This document shows, in pieces, positions 37,512 to 47,434 of a stretch of DNA of 64,000 bases (position 1 is its first letter; every line of letters starts with the position of its first letter). The stretch spans positions 1 through 64,000 of the forward strand of contig NZ_FOTS01000015.1 of NCBI RefSeq assembly GCF_900114615.1. The letters are read 5' to 3'. Under the pieces are notes generated by a model. The model searched no databases. It was given only the letters and a program-made list of their open reading frames with translations, and was not told where the DNA came from. A program made the translations under genes and the position numbers. This stretch comes from Pelosinus propionicus DSM 13327 (lineage in GTDB: Bacteria; Bacillota; Negativicutes; DSM-13327).

Positions 37512-39551
37512 ATGGATACAAATCAGTATATGGGAATGTTCTTAGAAGAATCTCGAGAACATTTACAAACGCTTAATAGTTGTGTATTAGACTTAGAAAA
37601 TGATCCTGAAAACCTATCTGTACTTAGCGAAATCTTTCGTAGTGCTCATACAATAAAAGGTATGTCAGCTACTATGGGATTTACAACAATTGCAGAATTA
37701 ACGCATGAGATGGAAAATATATTAGATTTATTACGTAAAGGTCAATTAAAGGCAAGTCATGATATTATTGATACTATTTTTAGATGTGTCGATACTTTAG
37801 AGCAACTAGTAGAAAGTGTTGCATCAAATAATGAAAGCTCTATTGATAGCAAGCCGTTGATTACTAAACTTAAAGCCCTGGCTAAGGGAGAGTCTATTTT
37901 ACCTACTCCTGCAAAAACAGAAGCTGTTAGCATAGCATTAGGAGCGGCTTCAACAATTGAGCTTAGTGATACAGAAATAGCCATTATAAAAAAAGCACGT
38001 GATCAAGGTATGCAGGCGTATGAAGTACAAGTTTCTTTGCGAGAAGGTTGTCTTTTAAAGTCTGCCAGATCCTATATGGTTATGAATGCGTTAGATGAAA
38101 TTGGTGAAGTAATCAAAAGTATTCCAGTAGTAGAAGAATTAGAAAAAGAAAATTTTTCTCTTAGTTTCCAAGTGATTGTGGTATCAGGTAGTGAGGCAGA
38201 AAAAATTCAACACACAGTATTATCGATTTCAGAAATTGACCAAGCGATTGTTATACCATGCGTATTGCCTAATGACGCTACAGGAGAAATCGCTGCTCCG
38301 AAAGCTATAGAGCCAATGAAAAAAGATGACGAAGCTGAGAAAGCTGGAAACGTTCCTGTACATACGCAAACCACAGTAGAAAAGAAAAATAAAAGTGGTC
38401 AATCAGTGCGTGTGGATATTGATAAACTAGATACCTTGTTAAATCTTGTTGGTGAATTAGTAATTAATAAGACCCGACTGGAACAAATTGGTCTTACCCA
38501 TAAGTTAACTGATCTAGTAGAAACAATTGAACAAATGGATCGTGTAACGACAGATTTACAGGCCGTTGTCATGAAAGTGCGAATGGTTCCTGTGGGACAA
38601 GTTTTTAATCGTTTTCCAAGAATGGTTAGAGATTTATCTCGGGATCTTAATAAGGAAATCAACCTTATCATTCAAGGCGAAGAAACAGAGCTTGATCGTA
38701 CTGTTATTGATGAAATTGGTGATCCTCTTGTTCATTTATTACGTAATTCGATTGATCATGGTATTGAGCATCCAAATGAAAGAGAAGAAAAAGGCAAAAA
38801 TCCTATTGGTGAAATTCGCCTGATTGCCCGCCACGAAGGTAATAATGTAATTATTATGGTTGAAGATGATGGTAAGGGAATCAATGCTGATATTATTAAA
38901 CGCAAGGCAGTTGAGAAGGGGCTTATCTTACAAGGTGAAGCTGATGCGATGGATGCCAATGAAGCTGTGCGCTTAGTATTTCTGCCAGGTTTTTCTACAG
39001 CCGCTGTTGTTACAGATGTTTCTGGGCGCGGTGTAGGTATGGATGCTGTAAAAAATAAAATTGAATCTCTTGGTGGTATGGTTGATGTTGAGACCAAGGT
39101 CAATGAAGGTAGTAAGTTTAAAATTCGGTTGCCACTAACCTTAGCAATTATACAAGCATTATTAGTAAAAGTTTCAGAAGAAATTTATGCAATTCCGTTA
39201 GGATCAATTGACAGTACGATCAATATTGTACCTTCTGATATTAAAACAGTGCAAAATAAAGAAGTGATTCTGCTTCGAGGACAAATTATTCCTATAGTAC
39301 GATTAGCAGATGTGCTTAATATACCAGATTCTGAGACTCAACAACATACGGAAGACGAATTATTTGTAGTTATTGTACATATTGGAGAGCAGCGTGCCGG
39401 AATTATTGTTGATAATCTAATAGGACAGCAGGAAATTGTAATAAAATCTTTAGGAAAACTTTTAGCCGGAATTAAAATTATTGCTGGTGCAACTATTTTG
39501 GGTAATGGTCAAGTCGCACTTATATTAGATATCGGTTCATTAATCCAATAA
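37512..39551 (+). CDS. cheA: Chemotaxis histidine kinase CheA
   Basis: Central kinase that phosphorylates CheY and CheB. The 679-residue protein has an HPt domain with phospho-histidine H46 in RSAHTIKGMSATMGF, a P2-like middle region (about 150-255), a dimerisation region (SVRVDIDKLDTLLNLVGELV), the ATPase domain (LLRNSIDHGIEHP; VEDDGKGIN; GRGVGMDAV) and a C-terminal CheW-like domain. ATG 37512 is five bases from GGAGGTGG; the upstream ATG 37497 overlaps that site. Confidence 0.97.
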   Translation: MDTNQYMGMFLEESREHLQTLNSCVLDLENDPENLSVLSEIFRSAHTIKGMSATMGFTTIAELTHEMENILDLLRKGQLKASHDIIDTIFRCVDTLEQLVESVASNNESSIDSKPLITKLKALAKGESILPTPAKTEAVSIALGAASTIELSDTEIAIIKKARDQGMQAYEVQVSLREGCLLKSARSYMVMNALDEIGEVIKSIPVVEELEKENFSLSFQVIVVSGSEAEKIQHTVLSISEIDQAIVIPCVLPNDATGEIAAPKAIEPMKKDDEAEKAGNVPVHTQTTVEKKNKSGQSVRVDIDKLDTLLNLVGELVINKTRLEQIGLTHKLTDLVETIEQMDRVTTDLQAVVMKVRMVPVGQVFNRFPRMVRDLSRDLNKEINLIIQGEETELDRTVIDEIGDPLVHLLRNSIDHGIEHPNEREEKGKNPIGEIRLIARHEGNNVIIMVEDDGKGINADIIKRKAVEKGLILQGEADAMDANEAVRLVFLPGFSTAAVVTDVSGRGVGMDAVKNKIESLGGMVDVETKVNEGSKFKIRLPLTLAIIQALLVKVSEEIYAIPLGSIDSTINIVPSDIKTVQNKEVILLRGQIIPIVRLADVLNIPDSETQQHTEDELFVVIVHIGEQRAGIIVDNLIGQQEIVIKSLGKLLAGIKIIAGATILGNGQVALILDIGSLIQ

Positions 39552-39564
39552 GGAGGAGCAGCAC

Positions 39565-40029
39565 ATGTTAGAAAAAAGTTATGCAAGCAGTGAAGTACAG
39601 CTAGTTGTTTTCAAACTAGGCAAGGAAGAATACAGTGTCAGTATTTTGCAAGTGCAAGAAATAAAACGGATTACTGATATTACAAGAGTTCCTCATACAC
39701 CAGATTATATTAAAGGTGTAATTAACCTTCGTGGCAGTGTTCTACCAGTTATTGATTTAAAGAAACGCTTGAACTTGCCTCAACAAGTCTTGACAGAAGA
39801 TACACGGATCATTATTGTCAAGGTAGATGAATTATCTGTTGGTATGATCGTAGATGCTGTCTCAGAGGTTATGACAATTGATCAGGAAAATATTGATTCG
39901 CCAGATGTTGTAGCGGGGAGTGTGGCAGCAAGTTATCTTAGTGGAGTAGGAAAATTGGACAATCGACTACTCATTTTATTGAATTTGGAAGAGATTATTG
40001 GTGTTGGTCAAGAAGTAAAGGTAGTGTAA
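39565..40029 (+). CDS. cheW: Chemotaxis coupling protein CheW
   Basis: Links chemoreceptors to CheA. The 154-residue single CheW domain has the typical VVFKLGKEEYSVSILQVQEI, then RVPHTPDYIKGVINLRGSVL and PVIDLKKRL. Start ATG 39565 follows AAGGAGGAG. It lies 13 bases after cheA. Confidence 0.96.
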   Translation: MLEKSYASSEVQLVVFKLGKEEYSVSILQVQEIKRITDITRVPHTPDYIKGVINLRGSVLPVIDLKKRLNLPQQVLTEDTRIIIVKVDELSVGMIVDAVSEVMTIDQENIDSPDVVAGSVAASYLSGVGKLDNRLLILLNLEEIIGVGQEVKVV

Positions 40030-40057
40030 TTATTGAGCTTAAAATGAGGTGGAACTA

Positions 40058-40678
40058 TTGTCTGATGAAATATTAAAACTGTCAATGCTGCAGCTAGATG
40101 CATTAAGGGAAATTGGCAATGTTGGTGCTGGAAATTCCGCTACAGCATTATCACAGATTATTAATCGTAAAATTGATATGACAGTTCCTAAAATTGCTAT
40201 TATGCCTTTAGGGGAGGTGCCAGATGTAGTTGGTGGTCCAGATGCAATGGTCGCAGGTGTATATTTACGCGTATTTGGTCCTGCTCCCAGTAGTATTTTA
40301 TTTTTGTTACCTCGTGATAGTGCTTTTTATTTAGTAGATATGCTAATGGGGAGAGAGCAGGGGCATACAACCTCATTAAATTCTATGGATGAGTCTGCGT
40401 TAATGGAAATCGGTAATATTCTTGCAGGTGCTTATCTTAATGCGTTATCCCACTTTACGTCTTTAACTTTATTACCATCGATTCCAGCCTTAGCAATGGA
40501 TATGGCTGGAGCTATCTTAAGCGTTATTTTGATCCAGTTAGGACAAATGGGAGATCATGCACTCGTAATTGAGACCGAATTTACTACTGAGAGTGATGGT
40601 GTAAAAGGACATTTTTTCTTGATTCCTGATCCTGGTTCGTTAAATACCATTTTGGCGGCAATAGGGGTGAAGGAATAA
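40058..40678 (+). CDS. cheC: CheY-P phosphatase CheC
   Basis: Dephosphorylates CheY-P and partners with CheD. The 206-residue protein keeps both ExxN phosphatase sites, in ALREIGNVGAGNSATALSQ and ALMEIGNILAGAYLNALS. TTG 40058 is five bases after GAGGTGG; the frame could open at GTG 40049, which lies inside that site. The end overlaps the cheD start by one base. Confidence 0.94.
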   Translation: MSDEILKLSMLQLDALREIGNVGAGNSATALSQIINRKIDMTVPKIAIMPLGEVPDVVGGPDAMVAGVYLRVFGPAPSSILFLLPRDSAFYLVDMLMGREQGHTTSLNSMDESALMEIGNILAGAYLNALSHFTSLTLLPSIPALAMDMAGAILSVILIQLGQMGDHALVIETEFTTESDGVKGHFFLIPDPGSLNTILAAIGVKE

Positions 40679-41163
40679 TGTCAGAACTAATAAAAGTTGG
40701 GATGGCTGATTACAAAGTTGGTTGTAATCCTTCTAGTCTTATAAGTTATGGATTAGGTTCTTGTGTTGGCATTGCACTATATGATACAGTTACTAAAATT
40801 GGTGGCTTGGCTCATATTATGCTTCCTGATAGTACACAAGCACGTTCAGCTGAAAATCCAGCTAAGTTTGCAAATACGGCTTTGCCCTTAATGTTAGATG
40901 AAATGATTAATTTAGGGGCTGCAAAAAAACGTGTGTTAGCAAAAATTGCTGGTGGAGCTCAAATGTTTACTTTTGCAAATGCAACAGATGTTATGCGTGT
41001 TGGCGAGCGTAATACAGAAGCTGTACGTATGTTATTAAAAAAAATGGATATTAAAATAATTGCAGATGATACGGGCGGAAATTATGGGCGTACCGTGGTA
41101 TTACATTTGGATACAGGTATTTATTTAATCAAAACAATTGCTAAAGGTGAAAAAGAACTATAA
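40678..41163 (+). CDS. cheD: Chemoreceptor glutamine deamidase CheD
   Basis: Deamidates receptor glutamines and, bound to CheC, raises its phosphatase activity. The 161-residue protein has the catalytic Cys in YGLGSCVGIALYD and His in GLAHIMLPDS; the usual Thr region is ADDTGGNYGRTV. It starts at ATG 40678 on the last base of cheC, so the pair is probably coupled. Confidence 0.96.
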   Translation: MSELIKVGMADYKVGCNPSSLISYGLGSCVGIALYDTVTKIGGLAHIMLPDSTQARSAENPAKFANTALPLMLDEMINLGAAKKRVLAKIAGGAQMFTFANATDVMRVGERNTEAVRMLLKKMDIKIIADDTGGNYGRTVVLHLDTGIYLIKTIAKGEKEL

Positions 41164-41180
41164 TTAGTGGGGGTGTGAAG

Positions 41181-41501
41181 GTGCTAAAGTTGCGTACTGC
41201 TCTATGCCTAGCACTCATTGTTGGTACCCTGACACTGCTTAACGGTATGTTGCAAGGTGCTAGGCTAGAAACTATTATTTATCGTATTATTGTTTCTGTT
41301 GCAATTTTTGGTTTTATTGGCTATGGATTAGGACTTATAGTGGAAAGATTTTTTAAAAAGATTGCATTAAAGAAGTTAAATGAAAAGTATCAAAGTGATA
41401 CGTTGAAAGAAAATGAGCCTTCAGATGACGTTACCGGAAATTCAGAATTTGCTCCTTTTACCTCTACTAGTTTTGAACAAATAACGCGCCCCAAAGAATG
41501 A
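41181..41501 (+). CDS. Small membrane protein of unknown function
   Basis: A 106-residue protein with two predicted membrane segments (about 3-20, TALCLALIVGTLTLLNGML, and 30-52) and a polar C-terminal tail rich in Glu, Ser and Thr. I do not recognise a family. It lies between cheD and the sigma-28 gene, so a motility-related role is likely by position only. GTG 41181 is five bases from GGGGGTG; GTG 41175 overlaps that site. Confidence 0.7.
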   Translation: MLKLRTALCLALIVGTLTLLNGMLQGARLETIIYRIIVSVAIFGFIGYGLGLIVERFFKKIALKKLNEKYQSDTLKENEPSDDVTGNSEFAPFTSTSFEQITRPKE

Positions 41502-41532
41502 GGTATACGTGGGTTTATGGGGGTAACCATAG

Positions 41533-42291
41533 ATGTTAGAGAATAAACAAGCTAAAATAGAAGAAATTATGAATTTGTGGATAGAATATCAGCAAAATAG
41601 AAAAGTAGAAGTACGGGAAAAGCTAATCGAATATTATTTATCATTAGTTAAATTAGTTGCGAGTCGTATAGCAATTAGCTTGCCACAATATGTAGATAAA
41701 GACGATTTAATTAGTAACGGCTTTTTTGGTTTACTTGATGCAATTGAAAAATATGATCCAATGCGAGGAATTAAGTTTGAAACTTATGCTGTTGTTCGTA
41801 TTAGGGGATCTATGCTTGATGCCATTCGTGCACAAGATTGGGTGCCTACCAGTATTCGTCAAAAAGCAAAACAATATGAACAAACAGTATCAAAGCTTGA
41901 AAATCAATTAGGGCGAGCCGCTACTGATAGTGAAATTGCTGATGCTCTTAGTATTTCTCTTAATGAACTATATGTTCTATTAAATCAGCTTAATGCTAGT
42001 ACGATTATGCCTTTAGATGAATTTATAAAATCAGAAAAATCCTCTGCTCATTTAACGAATCCTTCAGAACAAATTGAAATAGAAGAAGTAAAACAAGCCT
42101 TAGCCAAAACAATTGACAAATTACCAGAAAAAGAAAGATTAGTCGTTTCTTTGTATTATTATGAAGGATTAACCTTAAAAGAGATCAGTTTAATATTGAA
42201 ATTGTCTGAAGCGCGTATTTCTCAGCTTCATACTAAATCAATTTTCCGATTAAGGGGAGCATTATCACGGATTAAATCAAGTTTTATTTGA
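41533..42291 (+). CDS. fliA: RNA polymerase sigma-28 factor (FliA/SigD)
   Basis: Sigma factor for late flagellar, motility and chemotaxis genes. The 252-residue protein has region 2 (LVKLVASRIAISLPQYVDKD, then FFGLLDAIEKYDP and KFETYAVVRIRGSMLDAIRA), a short region 3 and region 4 with LPEKERLVVSLYYYEGLTLK, EISLILKLSEARISQLH. WVPTSIRQKAKQYE is typical of the SigD group. It sits near the end of the fla/che cluster, as in Bacillus. Confidence 0.96.
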   Translation: MLENKQAKIEEIMNLWIEYQQNRKVEVREKLIEYYLSLVKLVASRIAISLPQYVDKDDLISNGFFGLLDAIEKYDPMRGIKFETYAVVRIRGSMLDAIRAQDWVPTSIRQKAKQYEQTVSKLENQLGRAATDSEIADALSISLNELYVLLNQLNASTIMPLDEFIKSEKSSAHLTNPSEQIEIEEVKQALAKTIDKLPEKERLVVSLYYYEGLTLKEISLILKLSEARISQLHTKSIFRLRGALSRIKSSFI

Positions 42292-42316
42292 CACCGTTAA
42301 GGGGGAATATCAAGCT

Positions 42317-43945
42317 ATGATTGGTGATGAACACGTTGAGGTTCAAGATGGACAAAAAAACGATAAGAATCCTGGATTTTCAATTGATGTTAATGAGAGT
42401 GGTGTATTTGTAACAATACACTCCATTGAAGATAGCACATCTTCTGTAAACGAAGTAGCTATATTTGAGCAATTAAATAAGCAGGGAGTAGCAGAGTATA
42501 ATCGTAGTTTAATCATTACTGCGATTAAAGCTAGAGATAATCAGCCAGTAAAAGTAGCAGAAAAACCTAGCGTAGAGCCTCAACCTGATCCAGAAGTCCA
42601 GGTAAGTTTGACACGTGACAAGATGGAAGCAGTTTTAGAGATTGTGTTGCCGCCACGATGTACTCCTTTAACTATGGAATCTGTACTTGAAAAAATCAAG
42701 GATAGTAGTATTGTTTTTGGTATTGATGATAAGGCTATTCAGCAGGCTTACGAGTCTCCTGGTACAAAGGTGACGTTTGCTTGTGGCCAACAACCAATTC
42801 ATGGGACAAATGCTCAAATTAAACACCATTTTACATTGGCATCAAAAAGTCGTCCACAGGAAATGGAAGACGGTAGTGTAGATTTTAAAAACTTAAATTT
42901 GTTTACTACTGTGCAAGAAGGAGATCTTCTTGCAGAGAAGATTCCAGCAACACCGGGAATTGCTGGAATGGATGTATTAGGTAATAACGTTATTGCAAAA
43001 CCAGGTAAAGATATTTTACTTCCTATAGGGAAAAATGTAAGTGTTGTGGATACGAATACCATTGTGGCAGATATAGCAGGACAAATCCTGATGATCAATA
43101 ATAAAATTAATGTGATGCCCATTATTGAAATAAAAGAAGATGTAGATGTTTCGACAGGTAATATTGAATTTATTGGTAATGTTACCATACGTGGTTCGGT
43201 GCAACCAGGATTTTCAGTGAAAGCAGAAGGCAATGTGGAGATTTTTGGCACTGTAAGTGGCGGTACTGTAGAAGGAAAGAATGTAGTGATAAAAATGGGC
43301 ATTCAAGGAATGCATCGCGGTTATGTTAAAGCGAAAGAAAATGTAGTTGCTAAATTTATTGAAAATGCTACAGTTCATGCAGGAATGGATATTTTGGTTA
43401 GTGATGTTATACTTCATTCTAGAATAACTGCGGGAAAGAAGATTTTAGTAGAGGGACGCCGTGGCTTAATTACTGGTGGGACGATTATGGCTGGAGAAGA
43501 AATTCGTGCTAAAGTGATTGGTACACAGATGTCAACCAGTACAGAGCTAGAAGTTGGCGTCAATCCATCACTGCGGGAGGAGTATCAACATATACGTCGT
43601 GAAATGAAAAAAGTTGAAATTAATCTTGAACAAGCCCAAAAGGCGTTGAGTATTTTACGCTCAATGGATCAACATACGATACCTCCTGAGAAAAGAGAAA
43701 TGCTCCTAAAATTAACAAAAGCTCAATTTCACTTAGTAGGGCAAGTCGAAACTATGCGTACCCGAATGGCTGTAATTGAAGGTGAGTTCGAGGAAATGCG
43801 TGCTGGACGTATAAAAGTATCTGATGTTATGTATCCCGGAGTAAAGGTTGTAATTGGTACATTGGTTAAACCAATACGTGACACTCTAAAGTTCAGTTCT
43901 TTGTATGCAGAAGACGGTGAAATAAAAATTGGTACTTTTAAATAA
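42317..43945 (+). CDS. FapA-like protein (DUF342, flagellar assembly protein A)
   Basis: A 542-residue protein of the DUF342/FapA family. The N-terminal 190 residues are mixed and acidic. The middle (about 195-400) holds the glycine-rich, repeated beta-type segments of this family (GNIEFIGNVTIRGSVQPGFS; EGNVEIFGTVSGGTVEGKNV; AGEEIRAKVIG). A coiled-coil covers about 420-500. In Vibrio FapA affects polar flagellar assembly; the role here is inferred from its place next to sigma-28. Confidence 0.85.
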   Translation: MIGDEHVEVQDGQKNDKNPGFSIDVNESGVFVTIHSIEDSTSSVNEVAIFEQLNKQGVAEYNRSLIITAIKARDNQPVKVAEKPSVEPQPDPEVQVSLTRDKMEAVLEIVLPPRCTPLTMESVLEKIKDSSIVFGIDDKAIQQAYESPGTKVTFACGQQPIHGTNAQIKHHFTLASKSRPQEMEDGSVDFKNLNLFTTVQEGDLLAEKIPATPGIAGMDVLGNNVIAKPGKDILLPIGKNVSVVDTNTIVADIAGQILMINNKINVMPIIEIKEDVDVSTGNIEFIGNVTIRGSVQPGFSVKAEGNVEIFGTVSGGTVEGKNVVIKMGIQGMHRGYVKAKENVVAKFIENATVHAGMDILVSDVILHSRITAGKKILVEGRRGLITGGTIMAGEEIRAKVIGTQMSTSTELEVGVNPSLREEYQHIRREMKKVEINLEQAQKALSILRSMDQHTIPPEKREMLLKLTKAQFHLVGQVETMRTRMAVIEGEFEEMRAGRIKVSDVMYPGVKVVIGTLVKPIRDTLKFSSLYAEDGEIKIGTFK

Positions 43946-43995
43946 ATATAACTGAGTTTTACTCAATTTTGTATCTGGTATAAGGTGGTGTGAAA

Positions 43996-44331
43996 ATGTC
44001 CATTAATCCAATTGAGATGCAAGTGTTGATTCCAAAAGCTACTGAAGTAGGCAAGGCTCAGAATCTTGCAAATCGTCAAGAAACGCTACAGCAGCAACAT
44101 GTTGCTGCACAATGGAATGATATTTCTACGAATCGTCAGCATCAGGTACAAAGTGCAGGTAAAAATGAGGGTGGCAAGGTTGGCCGCGAAAGGGAGTCTA
44201 AGGGAGAGAATCATTCTTCGAATGAGCAAAAGCCTAGAAAGAATGATGAGGGCATTAATGAAAAAGACAAGGTAAATCGAGCTTCTAGTGATGATCCCGT
44301 TAGGGGACATATTATTGATATAAAAACATGA
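43996..44331 (+). CDS. Hypothetical small hydrophilic protein
   Basis: A 111-residue highly charged protein (many Lys, Glu, Asn, Gln) without membrane segments or motifs that I recognise. MSINPIEMQVLIPKATEVGK is the most ordered-looking part, at the N terminus; the remainder looks disordered. It starts at ATG 43996 after AAGGTGGTG, between the FapA-like and SwrB-like genes. A minus-strand frame covers the same bases but has no ribosome site. Confidence 0.65.
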   Translation: MSINPIEMQVLIPKATEVGKAQNLANRQETLQQQHVAAQWNDISTNRQHQVQSAGKNEGGKVGRERESKGENHSSNEQKPRKNDEGINEKDKVNRASSDDPVRGHIIDIKT

Positions 44332-44370
44332 GGCAATATGGTTGTTATCGAGAGTTAATGAGGTGAAAGT

Positions 44371-44919
44371 ATGTTTTTAAATCTTATTATTTTTATGCTA
44401 GTTATTATTCTTATTGTTATTTTTATGTTGTATAAGCGACAAACATTGTTGAACTTATTTTCTCATACGATGGCATCTTCTACCATTCAATTTCAAGAAC
44501 AGATAGAGGGAACAGCTGAGGTTGTCATTCAACGGCTGGAAGAACGGATTCGTTACTTAGAGGATATATTAATAACTGCTGACGCAGAAATTGCCAGATT
44601 GGATAAAGAGATTACGAGGGCGGAAAAGCTTTTAGATAAAGAACCTAAGGATGGGCAATTATTGCCGGAGTTGTCGAAGTTTTCAGAAAAGGAAAAAGAA
44701 GAAAAAATGCAAATCTCTTTTCAGCCATTGAATTCAATGCAGGAGCCTATAGATAAAAATGATAAGGTGATAGATAATGAAAAAGAAGTCATACGCATTC
44801 ATAAACGTAATTCTGTACTAGCTTTGGCTGAACAAGGATATAGCAGTATTGAAATAGCAAAAACTACAGGAATAAGTAAAAGTGAAATCATTCTGCTGCT
44901 GCAGTTAAATAAAAAATAA
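44371..44919 (+). CDS. SwrB/YlxL-like membrane protein
   Basis: A 182-residue protein with one N-terminal membrane segment (about 2-22, rich in Ile/Val/Leu), a coiled-coil (about 40-95) and a C-terminal helix-turn-helix-like segment AEQGYSSIEIAKTTGISKSE followed by IILLLQLNKK. This architecture and the place between sigma-28 and rpsB match B. subtilis SwrB, which promotes flagellar basal body assembly. Sequence similarity outside the C terminus is low, so homology is probable rather than proven. Confidence 0.72.
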   Translation: MFLNLIIFMLVIILIVIFMLYKRQTLLNLFSHTMASSTIQFQEQIEGTAEVVIQRLEERIRYLEDILITADAEIARLDKEITRAEKLLDKEPKDGQLLPELSKFSEKEKEEKMQISFQPLNSMQEPIDKNDKVIDNEKEVIRIHKRNSVLALAEQGYSSIEIAKTTGISKSEIILLLQLNKK

Positions 44920-44960
44920 ATGGAGTATTTAAATAAAACGTAAAAAACTTGTATAATATC

Positions 44961-44989
44961 TTGTTATATAAAAATAACTATGATATAAT
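44961..44989 (+). promoter_or_regulatory. Sigma-A promoter of rpsB
   Basis: TTGTTA (44961-44966), 17-bp spacer, TATAAT (44984-44989), with TGA before the -10 giving an extended -10. Transcription would start near 44996, leaving a leader of about 105 bases before rpsB. Confidence 0.75.
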
Positions 44990-45002
44990 GATTCGTATTG
45001 TA

Positions 45003-45071
45003 AATCCACACGCATTCTAATTTTGTTTACTGTGCTAACATTATGTTAGTGATAAATAAAAAATGCGGATT
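45003..45071 (+). ncRNA. Structured rpsB leader (probable S2-binding RNA)
   Basis: AATCC (45003-45007) pairs with GGATT (45067-45071) and GCATT (45012-45016) with AATGC (45062-45066), giving a 10-bp basal helix with a 4-base bulge. Inside it CTAAC / GTTAG forms a second hairpin. Leaders that bind S2 and regulate rpsB are known in bacteria; that this is one is inferred from position and fold. Confidence 0.55.
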
Positions 45072-45100
45072 GCGGCGGTAATTTAACAGGAGGTGTAAGT

Positions 45101-45802
45101 ATGTCAGTAATTTCTATGAAACAGCTTTTAGAGGCAGGTGTTCATTTCGGACATCAAACTAGAAGGTGGAACCCTAAAATGGCTCCTTATATTTTTACGG
45201 AGCGTAATGGTATCTACATAATTGACTTACAAAAAACAGTCAAAAAGGTGGAAGATGCCTATAATTTTGTGCGTGAAATTGCACAAGATAAAACAATTTT
45301 ATTTGTTGGAACCAAAAAGCAAGCTCAAGATGCAGTAAAAGAAGAAGCAGTTAGAAGCAACATGTATTACATTAATGAAAGATGGCTTGGTGGCATGTTG
45401 ACAAATTTCCAGACTATTCAGAAGCGTATTGGACGTTTGAAAGAATTGGAAAAAATGGAAGAGGAAGGACTCTTCGAAGTATTGTCTAAAAAGGAAGTTA
45501 TTACTCTTCGTCATGAGATGGAAAGATTACAAAAGTTCCTTGGCGGTATTAAGAACATGACTAAATTGCCGGGTGCATTATTTATTATTGATCCTCGTAA
45601 AGAACGCATTGCTGTTGCTGAAGCAAAGAAGCTTGGTATACCTATTGTAGCGATTGTGGATACTAATTGTGATCCAGATGAAATCGACTATGTCATTCCA
45701 GGTAATGATGATGCTATTCGTGCTGTTAAATTGCTTACAGCTAAAATGGCAGATGCTGTTTTGGAAGCTAGACAAGGCGAACAAATAGAAGAAGCTGAGT
45801 AA
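45101..45802 (+). CDS. rpsB: 30S ribosomal protein S2
   Basis: Small-subunit ribosomal protein, 233 residues, normal length. The N terminus [20 protein letters not shown] and the C-terminal [19 protein letters not shown] are S2 signatures. Start ATG 45101 follows AGGAGGTG. It is the first gene after the flagellar cluster and has its own promoter. Confidence 0.98.
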   Translation: MSVISMKQLLEAGVHFGHQTRRWNPKMAPYIFTERNGIYIIDLQKTVKKVEDAYNFVREIAQDKTILFVGTKKQAQDAVKEEAVRSNMYYINERWLGGMLTNFQTIQKRIGRLKELEKMEEEGLFEVLSKKEVITLRHEMERLQKFLGGIKNMTKLPGALFIIDPRKERIAVAEAKKLGIPIVAIVDTNCDPDEIDYVIPGNDDAIRAVKLLTAKMADAVLEARQGEQIEEAE

Positions 45803-45813
45803 TTGTATTTAGA

Positions 45814-45857
45814 TAAAGGTAAGGGGAAAAATAATATTTTTCCCTCTTACCTTTAAT
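45814..45857 (+). terminator. Hairpin between rpsB and tsf
   Basis: AAAGGTAAGGGGAAAAATA pairs with TATTTTTCCCTCTTACCTTT with one bulged base. There is no T run after it, so it may be a partial terminator or processing hairpin that sets the rpsB:tsf ratio. Confidence 0.7.
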
Positions 45858-45879
45858 AATAGATAGGGGGACTTTATAT

Positions 45880-46527
45880 ATGGTAACTGCTGAAATGGTA
45901 AAAGAATTGCGCCAACGTTCTGGTGCAGGTATGATGGATTGCAAAAAAGCTTTAACAGAAACAAAAGGTAATTTAGATGAAGCTATTGACTATTTACGTG
46001 AAAAAGGTTTAGCAGCTGCTGCTAAAAAAGCAGATCGAATTGCTTCTGAGGGAGTAATTGAAGCTTACATACATGGTGGCGGACGTATAGGTGTAATGGT
46101 TGAAATCAATTGTGAAACTGACTTTGTTGCCAAAACCGATAAATTTAAAGATTTAGCAAGAGATATTGCCATGCAAATTGCTGCTACGAATCCTACATGT
46201 GTTCGTCGTGAAGAAGTACCTGCAGAAGTGTTGGAACATGAAAAAGAAATCCTTAAAGCTCAAGCTATAAATGAAGGTAAACCTGCTAATATTGTGGAAA
46301 AAATGATCATTGGCCGGGTTGAAAAATACTATAAAGAAGTCTGTCTAATGGAACAAACTTTCATCAAAAACCCAGATCAGACAATTACTCAACTTATTAA
46401 TGAAAATATTTCTAAAATTGGTGAAAATATCTCCATTCGCAGATTTACCAGATACCAGCTCGGTGAAGGCATCGAGAAAAAAAGCAATGATTTTGCTGCT
46501 GAAGTTATGGCTGCTGTTAAAAAATAA
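45880..46527 (+). CDS. tsf: Elongation factor Ts
   Basis: Nucleotide exchange factor for EF-Tu. The N-terminal UBA-like part [20 protein letters not shown] and the following [17 protein letters not shown] with [14 protein letters not shown] are signatures. At 215 residues it is shorter than the E. coli form (283), matching the short EF-Ts of many clostridia and Thermus with only one full core subdomain. Start ATG 45880. Confidence 0.97.
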   Translation: MVTAEMVKELRQRSGAGMMDCKKALTETKGNLDEAIDYLREKGLAAAAKKADRIASEGVIEAYIHGGGRIGVMVEINCETDFVAKTDKFKDLARDIAMQIAATNPTCVRREEVPAEVLEHEKEILKAQAINEGKPANIVEKMIIGRVEKYYKEVCLMEQTFIKNPDQTITQLINENISKIGENISIRRFTRYQLGEGIEKKSNDFAAEVMAAVKK

Positions 46528-46555
46528 GAGAACACTGCAGTGTTCTCTTATTTTT
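46520..46555 (+). terminator. Rho-independent terminator after tsf
   Basis: Near-perfect palindrome AAAAATAAGAGAACACTG / CAGTGTTCTCTTATTTTT, overlapping the tsf stop codon, with the T run in the 3' arm. Confidence 0.88.
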
Positions 46556-46594
46556 AAGGAATCAGAGTATAGTAAATTTTGATTTCAAATTTGG

Positions 46595-46650
46595 AAGACA
46601 AAGCTTATTTCTATATCTTATAAGATAAGGTAAAGGCTTTGTCTTTTCTT
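46595..46650 (+). terminator. Second hairpin upstream of pyrH
   Basis: AAGACAAAGC (46595-46604) pairs with GCTTTGTCTT (46636-46645), followed by TTCTT. The 31-base loop contains the palindrome ATCTTATAAGAT. It may be a back-up terminator or a leader element of pyrH. Confidence 0.6.
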
Positions 46651-46673
46651 AAATCTATTAAAGGATTTAGTAG

Positions 46674-47432
<759 letters not shown>

Positions 47433-47434
47433 AA

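Noticed and set aside
42814-43302. 162-codon minus-strand frame opposite the FapA-like gene
   Set aside because: Antisense shadow of a conserved plus-strand gene with no start signal.
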